Assembly (NCBI GenBank): GCA_934552695.1
Contig: CAKTER010000058.1
Location: 1-8,556 of the forward strand
Reading direction: 5' to 3'
DNA: 8,556 nucleotides
Source of the DNA: an uncultured Eubacteriales bacterium
GTDB lineage: Bacteria > Bacillota > Clostridia > Lachnospirales > Anaerotignaceae
The position numbers and the translations under genes were made by a program. The notes beneath the pieces are model-generated. The model had not been told where the DNA came from. It made no database searches and saw only the letters and a list, made by a program, of their open reading frames with translations. Shown piece after piece: positions 5,389 through 8,556 of this stretch (position 1 is its first letter; each line of letters opens with the position of its first letter).

Positions 5389-6654
5389 TTATTTCAGCTT
5401 AAACTGGTAGTTATACGAGGTTTCGGACAGGGTATCGAATCCGTAGCCCTCGGCCACATACCAGTCCAAAATCTCCGGCAGGGCCTCGGGGGTGGTGGTT
5501 TTCGCAGCGGTCTGGTGCATCAGCACAATAACCTTCTGTTTTCCTTTGGAGGAGAAAATGGCGTTTTGTACCAGCGTATCCTTGGGAATCAGCTTCCCCG
5601 CAGCATCCCCGTTGGAGGCGTTCCAGTCTATGTAGGTATATCCCTTTTCCGCAGCCTGCGCCGTTAGGGTGGGCATAATGTAGGGCTCGGCATAGCGCTT
5701 GCTGACGGTGTTGTTGGAGCCGCCGGGGAACCTTAGCAGGGTGGGCCGGGTACCGGTGACCTCCTCCAAATAATCGGCTTCGGCGTCGATGTCGGCCCAA
5801 AAGGCAGTGGGGCTGGTATAGATGGTAGCATAGTCGTGGGTCAGAGTGTGGACGGCAATGGTGTGGCCTTCGGCGGCGATGCGGCGGAGAATGGCCGGAT
5901 CGCCCTTTCCGGCCACAAAGAACGTGGCCTTGGCGTTATATTTCTTTAAAATATCCAAAATTTTTAGGGTGTTTTCGGAAACGCTATCGTCAAAGGTCAA
6001 ATAGACCGTTTTTCCCTGGGAAGCTGCCGGTTGAGCCGTTGTGGGTTCCGCCGGGGTTTCCGATTCGGTTGGCTGGGCGGGGGCGGGCTCCGGCAGGGGT
6101 GCAAAGCCCGGGGCCAGGGCCAATGCCTTGTCCAGTGTTTCCAGAGCCTGTCCCAGCGTCAGCTTTTCGTCCAAAGGGAGAGAGCGGTCGGCGTTGGCCG
6201 TTAAAAGCCCCCGGGTCAGGGCAAAGGAGAGGGCTTGCCGGTCGAAATCGCTGAGGTCGCCGGGGAGAACCGCCTCCCATCCGGCTTCCCAGCGCAAATC
6301 GGGATAGGCGGCCAGAATCGTTTGATACAGGCAGCGGCACAACAGCCGGTTGGTCACGGCAGTTTCGCCGGAGCCAATGGGCCGGTTGGCCGTTTCGGCG
6401 GCGGGACGGCCGTCTCGGGCCAGGAGTGCCGAAAAATAAGCGGCAGCTTCTGTGCGGGTCATCCCCGCCGGGTTCAGCCGGTAATAAAAATCCGTTAGGC
6501 GCACCGCCAGCTCCGTGCGGTCGATGTAATAGGTCTGCCGGGTCTCGTAGCCGGTGACCGTGGTCCAAGTGTTATTTTGAAACGCATAAGCCGGTTGGGC
6601 CGCCAACATGGCACACAGCCCGGTGCAAAGCCAAAGCCTTCCCTTCGTAAGCAT
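5389..6654 (-). CDS. Secreted polysaccharide deacetylase (CE4/NodB) with SLH-like N-terminal region
   Basis: Predicted extracellular enzyme of 421 residues that removes acetyl groups from a cell-envelope polysaccharide, probably peptidoglycan. Residues 1-24 form a signal peptide (basic start, hydrophobic core, AYA before the likely cleavage site). Residues about 45-180 resemble S-layer-homology repeats; the clearest is 133-179 (ALSFALTRGLL ... LTLGQALETLDKAL). A Pro/Glu/Thr/Ala linker (about 182-212) leads to the NodB domain. Its motifs are TFDD (220-223, catalytic and metal-binding Asp), HTLTH (269-273, metal ligands H269 and H273), RFPGG (308-312), YIDWN (341-345) and LMH with H380. All expected active-site residues are present, so it should be active. 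The start ATG has AAAGGAGG 6 bases upstream. It is a single gene, divergent from spoIVA and ended by its own terminator. A sporulation role (cortex or wall remodelling) is possible from the neighbourhood but unproven. Confidence 0.88.
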   Translation of the reverse strand: MLTKGRLWLCTGLCAMLAAQPAYAFQNNTWTTVTGYETRQTYYIDRTELAVRLTDFYYRLNPAGMTRTEAAAYFSALLARDGRPAAETANRPIGSGETAVTNRLLCRCLYQTILAAYPDLRWEAGWEAVLPGDLSDFDRQALSFALTRGLLTANADRSLPLDEKLTLGQALETLDKALALAPGFAPLPEPAPAQPTESETPAEPTTAQPAASQGKTVYLTFDDSVSENTLKILDILKKYNAKATFFVAGKGDPAILRRIAAEGHTIAVHTLTHDYATIYTSPTAFWADIDAEADYLEEVTGTRPTLLRFPGGSNNTVSKRYAEPYIMPTLTAQAAEKGYTYIDWNASNGDAAGKLIPKDTLVQNAIFSSKGKQKVIVLMHQTAAKTTTPEALPEILDWYVAEGYGFDTLSETSYNYQFKLK

Positions 6655-6682
6655 AAGCGTCCTCCTTTGGGGGTTTTATTCT

Positions 6683-6711
6683 AATATACGGATTTTTAGG
6701 GCCGCCGTCTA
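6683..6711 (-). promoter_or_regulatory. Possible sigma-A promoter of the deacetylase gene
   Basis: On the minus strand TAGACG (6706-6711), a 17-base spacer and TATATT (6683-6688) match 4 of 6 and 5 of 6 consensus positions. Spacing is right and the start would be about 20 bases before the ribosome binding site. The -35 match is weak. Confidence 0.35.
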
Positions 6712-6730
6712 CGTTACCGGGGCATATTCA

Positions 6731-6759
6731 GAATATTGTAAGAAAGCCGGGCATAGAAT
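6731..6759 (+). promoter_or_regulatory. SigE-type mother-cell promoter of spoIVA
   Basis: GAATATT (6731-6737), a 14-base spacer and CATAGAAT (6752-6759) fit the Bacillus SigE consensus (KMATATT, 14-15 bases, CATACAHT) with one mismatch. spoIVA is a known SigE-regulon gene in B. subtilis, which supports the call. Transcription would start near 6766, which rules out the ATG at 6760 as the start codon and supports that at 6799. Confidence 0.72.
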
Positions 6760-6798
6760 GTGCCATACGGGAGCCAGAACAGAACTGGAGGAGGGGCT

Positions 6799-8277
6799 AT
6801 GGATACCTTCGATATTTATCAGGATATTGCCGAACGAACCGGCGGAGACATTTATTTGGGCGTGGTGGGCCCGGTACGCACCGGAAAATCTACCTTTATA
6901 AAACGATTAATGGATTTGTGTGTGCTGCCCGGCATTGCCGATGAAAACGTGCGGGCCCGAACCCGGGACGAGCTGCCGCAAAGCGCCTCGGGCCGAACCA
7001 TTATGACCACCGAGCCGAAGTTTGTGCCCAACGAGGCGGTGAGCCTCCAGCTGGACGACGGCACAACCTGCTCGGTGCGGCTCATCGACTGCGTGGGATA
7101 CCTGGTGCCCGGGGCCGAGGGGGATCGGGAGGACGGGCAGCCCCGCATGGTACATACCCCCTGGACGGCGGAGGCCATCCCCTTTGCCGAAGCGGCGGAA
7201 ATGGGTACGGAAAAGGTCATCCGGGAGCATGCCACCTTAGGGGTGGTGGTCACCACCGACGGCAGTATTTCCGACATCCCCCGGGAAAACTACCGGGAAG
7301 CAGAGGAGCGGGTGGTGCGGGAGCTGCGGGAGATTGGTAAGCCCTTTGTGATTGTGCTGAACACCACCACACCCTACGGCGAGGGGACCCAGGCCCTGCG
7401 GGAGGAGCTGGAGGAATCCTACGGGGCTCCGGTTCTGGCCCTGAACTGCGCCCAGCTGAAAAAGGAAGAAGCCGCAGAAATTTTAAAGCGTCTGCTGTAC
7501 GAATTTCCCGTGCGGGAGGTGCTGGTGCAGCTGCCCACCTGGGTGGAGACGTTGGAGGAGGGACATTGGCTGAAAACGCAGCTACTGGAAGCCTTCCGGG
7601 GGGTTTTAGACCGGCTGGATTCGCTGGGGAATGTACGAAGCTGCTTGGAGGCTTTGGAGGATAGCCCCTGCATCCGCCGGGTGCTGCTGACCCGGCAAAG
7701 CCCGGGGGAGGGCAGTGTGAGTGCCGAGGCCGACCTGCCGCCGGAGCTGTTTTACCGGGTGCTTTCGGAGAATTCCGGCATGACGGTGGAAAACGACGCC
7801 CAGCTGGCCGATACCCTGAAAACCCTGGCCGGGGCCAAGCGGGAATACGACCGGCTGGCAACGGCTTTGGGGGATGTGCGCCGCAAGGGCTATGGGCTGG
7901 TATGCCCGGGGCTGGACGAACTGACGCTGGAGGAGCCGGAGCTGTTTAAGCAGGGAGGCCGGTACGGCGTGCGGCTGCGGGCCCGGGGGGAGACCCTGCA
8001 CCTCATCCGGGCAGGCATTGAAACCGAGGTAAGCCCGCTGGTAGGCACCGAGGAACAAAGCCGGGATTTTATTGACGAGGTGACCCGGGACTTTCAAGAG
8101 AACCCGGAAAAGGTGTGGGACCTGAACCTGTTTGGCCGCTCCCTGAGCAGCCTGGTCAGCGACGGCATCCAAAGCAAGGCCTACCGGATGCCGGAGGAGG
8201 CCCAGACCAAGCTTTCGGCTACATTGGAAAAAATTATGAACCAGGGCAGCGGCACCCTGATTTGCATTGTGTTTTGA
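6799..8277 (+). CDS. spoIVA: Stage IV sporulation protein A (SpoIVA), spore coat basement ATPase
   Basis: SpoIVA polymerises on the forespore surface in an ATP-dependent way, forming the platform on which the coat assembles; it is made in the mother cell. The protein has 492 residues, the same length as in B. subtilis. Visible features are Walker A GPVRTGKST (24-32, Lys30), the TIMTTEPKF segment (67-75) holding the sensor threonines, and the Walker B-like RLIDCVGY (94-101, Asp97). A conserved PWTAEAIPFAEAAEMGTEKVI region follows, with NTTTPY in place of a GTPase specificity motif. The C-terminus GTLICIVF is the family-typical end needed for localisation. The start at 6799 is chosen over an in-frame ATG at 6760: GGAGGAGGGG lies just upstream and the SigE-type start site falls between the two. 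It is a single-gene unit with its own promoter and terminator. No defect is seen. Its presence marks the organism as an endospore former. Confidence 0.97.
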   Translation: MDTFDIYQDIAERTGGDIYLGVVGPVRTGKSTFIKRLMDLCVLPGIADENVRARTRDELPQSASGRTIMTTEPKFVPNEAVSLQLDDGTTCSVRLIDCVGYLVPGAEGDREDGQPRMVHTPWTAEAIPFAEAAEMGTEKVIREHATLGVVVTTDGSISDIPRENYREAEERVVRELREIGKPFVIVLNTTTPYGEGTQALREELEESYGAPVLALNCAQLKKEEAAEILKRLLYEFPVREVLVQLPTWVETLEEGHWLKTQLLEAFRGVLDRLDSLGNVRSCLEALEDSPCIRRVLLTRQSPGEGSVSAEADLPPELFYRVLSENSGMTVENDAQLADTLKTLAGAKREYDRLATALGDVRRKGYGLVCPGLDELTLEEPELFKQGGRYGVRLRARGETLHLIRAGIETEVSPLVGTEEQSRDFIDEVTRDFQENPEKVWDLNLFGRSLSSLVSDGIQSKAYRMPEEAQTKLSATLEKIMNQGSGTLICIVF

Positions 8278-8286
8278 GGAAAAGAG

Positions 8287-8331
8287 CAGGCTTCTTTCTG
8301 CGGGAAACTGGCGGAAAGGGGCCTGTTTTTT
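8287..8331 (+). terminator. Intrinsic terminator of spoIVA
   Basis: CAGGCTTCTTTC (8287-8298) pairs with GAAAGGGGCCTG (8314-8325), a 12-bp stem with two G-U pairs, followed by six T (8326-8331). It begins 10 bases after the stop codon and separates spoIVA from the next gene. Confidence 0.92.
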
Positions 8332-8374
8332 GAACATTTTTAATAAATTTTAACCGGGGCTTAAAAAAAATTAG

Positions 8375-8403
8375 TTGAAATTTTTGGGCAAAGCGGGTAT
8401 GAT
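8375..8403 (+). promoter_or_regulatory. Sigma-A promoter of the gene at 8451
   Basis: TTGAAA (8375-8380), a 17-base spacer and TATGAT (8398-8403) are each one base from consensus with ideal spacing. The -10 box lies inside the perfect palindrome GGGTATGATACCC (8395-8407), a possible operator. The start would be near 8410, leaving a leader of about 40 bases with a hairpin (8419-8435). Confidence 0.75.
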
Positions 8404-8418
8404 ACCCTAAAGTATGGG

Positions 8419-8435
8419 TTGCTTTCGGGAAGCAA
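8419..8435 (+). other. Small leader hairpin before the gene at 8451
   Basis: TTGCTT pairs perfectly with AAGCAA around a TCGGG loop. It ends a few bases before the GGGGGG ribosome binding site. No T-run follows, so it is not a terminator; an effect on translation or mRNA stability is possible. Confidence 0.4.
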
Positions 8436-8450
8436 AATGGGGGGATGGCA

Positions 8451-8556
8451 ATGTGGAGCGATAGTCTGGTGCTGTGGCTGACGGAGCAGAAGGGCGTTCG
8501 CCGGAAGCATCTGGCGGCGCTGCTGGCCGCTTATCCCACCGAGGCCGACCTACAGG
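8451..8556 (+). CDS. N-terminal fragment of an unidentified protein, possibly DprA-like
   Basis: Only 35 residues lie in the window, and the frame is open at the edge. The segment starting MWSDSLVLWLTEQKG and the helix RRKHLAALLAAYPTEADL resemble the N-terminal helical part of DprA/Smf DNA-processing proteins, which load RecA onto incoming single strands in transformation. That match rests on general pattern (LxLWL ... G ... LLxxYP) and is weak. The ATG at 8451 has GGGGGG 6 bases upstream; an in-frame ATG at 8445 would leave no spacing. It has its own sigma-A promoter and follows the spoIVA terminator, so it is an independent unit. The rest of the gene is needed to name it. Confidence 0.55.
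   Translation, partial: MWSDSLVLWLTEQKGVRRKHLAALLAAYPTEADLQ

Noticed and set aside
7250..8337. Long minus-strand open frames opposite spoIVA
   Set aside because: They are antisense shadows of a full-length conserved gene, rich in Pro, Ala and Arg and without family features.
1..8556. tRNA, rRNA, CRISPR array, transposase or recombinase gene
   Set aside because: No regularly spaced repeats, tRNA-like cloverleaf or recombinase motifs were seen on either strand. The recombinase expected for a skin-type element is not in this window.

Overview
The window comes from a spore-forming, high-GC member of the Clostridia, most likely Oscillospiraceae-like. The basis is a full-length SpoIVA, a SigK-like sporulation sigma fragment, strong AGGAGG-type ribosome binding sites, and coding DNA that is GC-rich with many CCG/CGG/GCC codons. 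No species is assigned.

Layout. (1) Positions 1-4433, minus strand: a five-gene oligopeptide ABC importer read in the order oppB (permease), oppC (permease), oppD (ATPase), oppF (ATPase), oppA (lipoprotein binding protein, cut by the window edge). Stop codons and ribosome binding sites overlap from gene to gene, so it is one transcription unit. (2) Positions 4434-4925: about 490 bases without a convincing intact gene. They hold a good sigma-A promoter for opp, a roughly 320-base leader with a terminator-like hairpin and a long-range closing stem, and a GC-rich palindromic block just before oppB. The part from 4561 to 4920 is about 30% GC by hand count, far below its surroundings. (3) Positions 4876-5184, minus strand: the N-terminal part of a SigK-family sigma factor that loses family similarity abruptly at about 4925, exactly where the AT-rich DNA begins. 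(4) Positions 5389-6654, minus strand: a secreted protein with an SLH-like N-terminal part and a polysaccharide deacetylase (CE4/NodB) domain, followed by its own terminator. (5) Positions 6799-8277, plus strand: spoIVA, the spore-coat basement-layer ATPase, with a near-consensus SigE-type promoter upstream and a strong terminator downstream. (6) Positions 8451-8556, plus strand: the start of another gene, possibly DprA-like, behind a sigma-A promoter whose -10 box sits in a perfect palindrome.

How the parts relate. SpoIVA and SigK both act in the mother cell during sporulation. Oligopeptide importers feed peptides to the cell and, in Bacillus (spo0K), are needed for sporulation signalling. 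The most interesting point is the sigK breakpoint. In several Firmicutes sigK is split by a 'skin' element that is excised during sporulation. Here the 5' half of a sigK-like gene ends at a sharp composition change and the 3' half is not in the window. It could be one edge of such an element, with opp on the element side, or a dead remnant. The window alone cannot decide. A second interesting region is the opp leader, which looks built for premature termination control.
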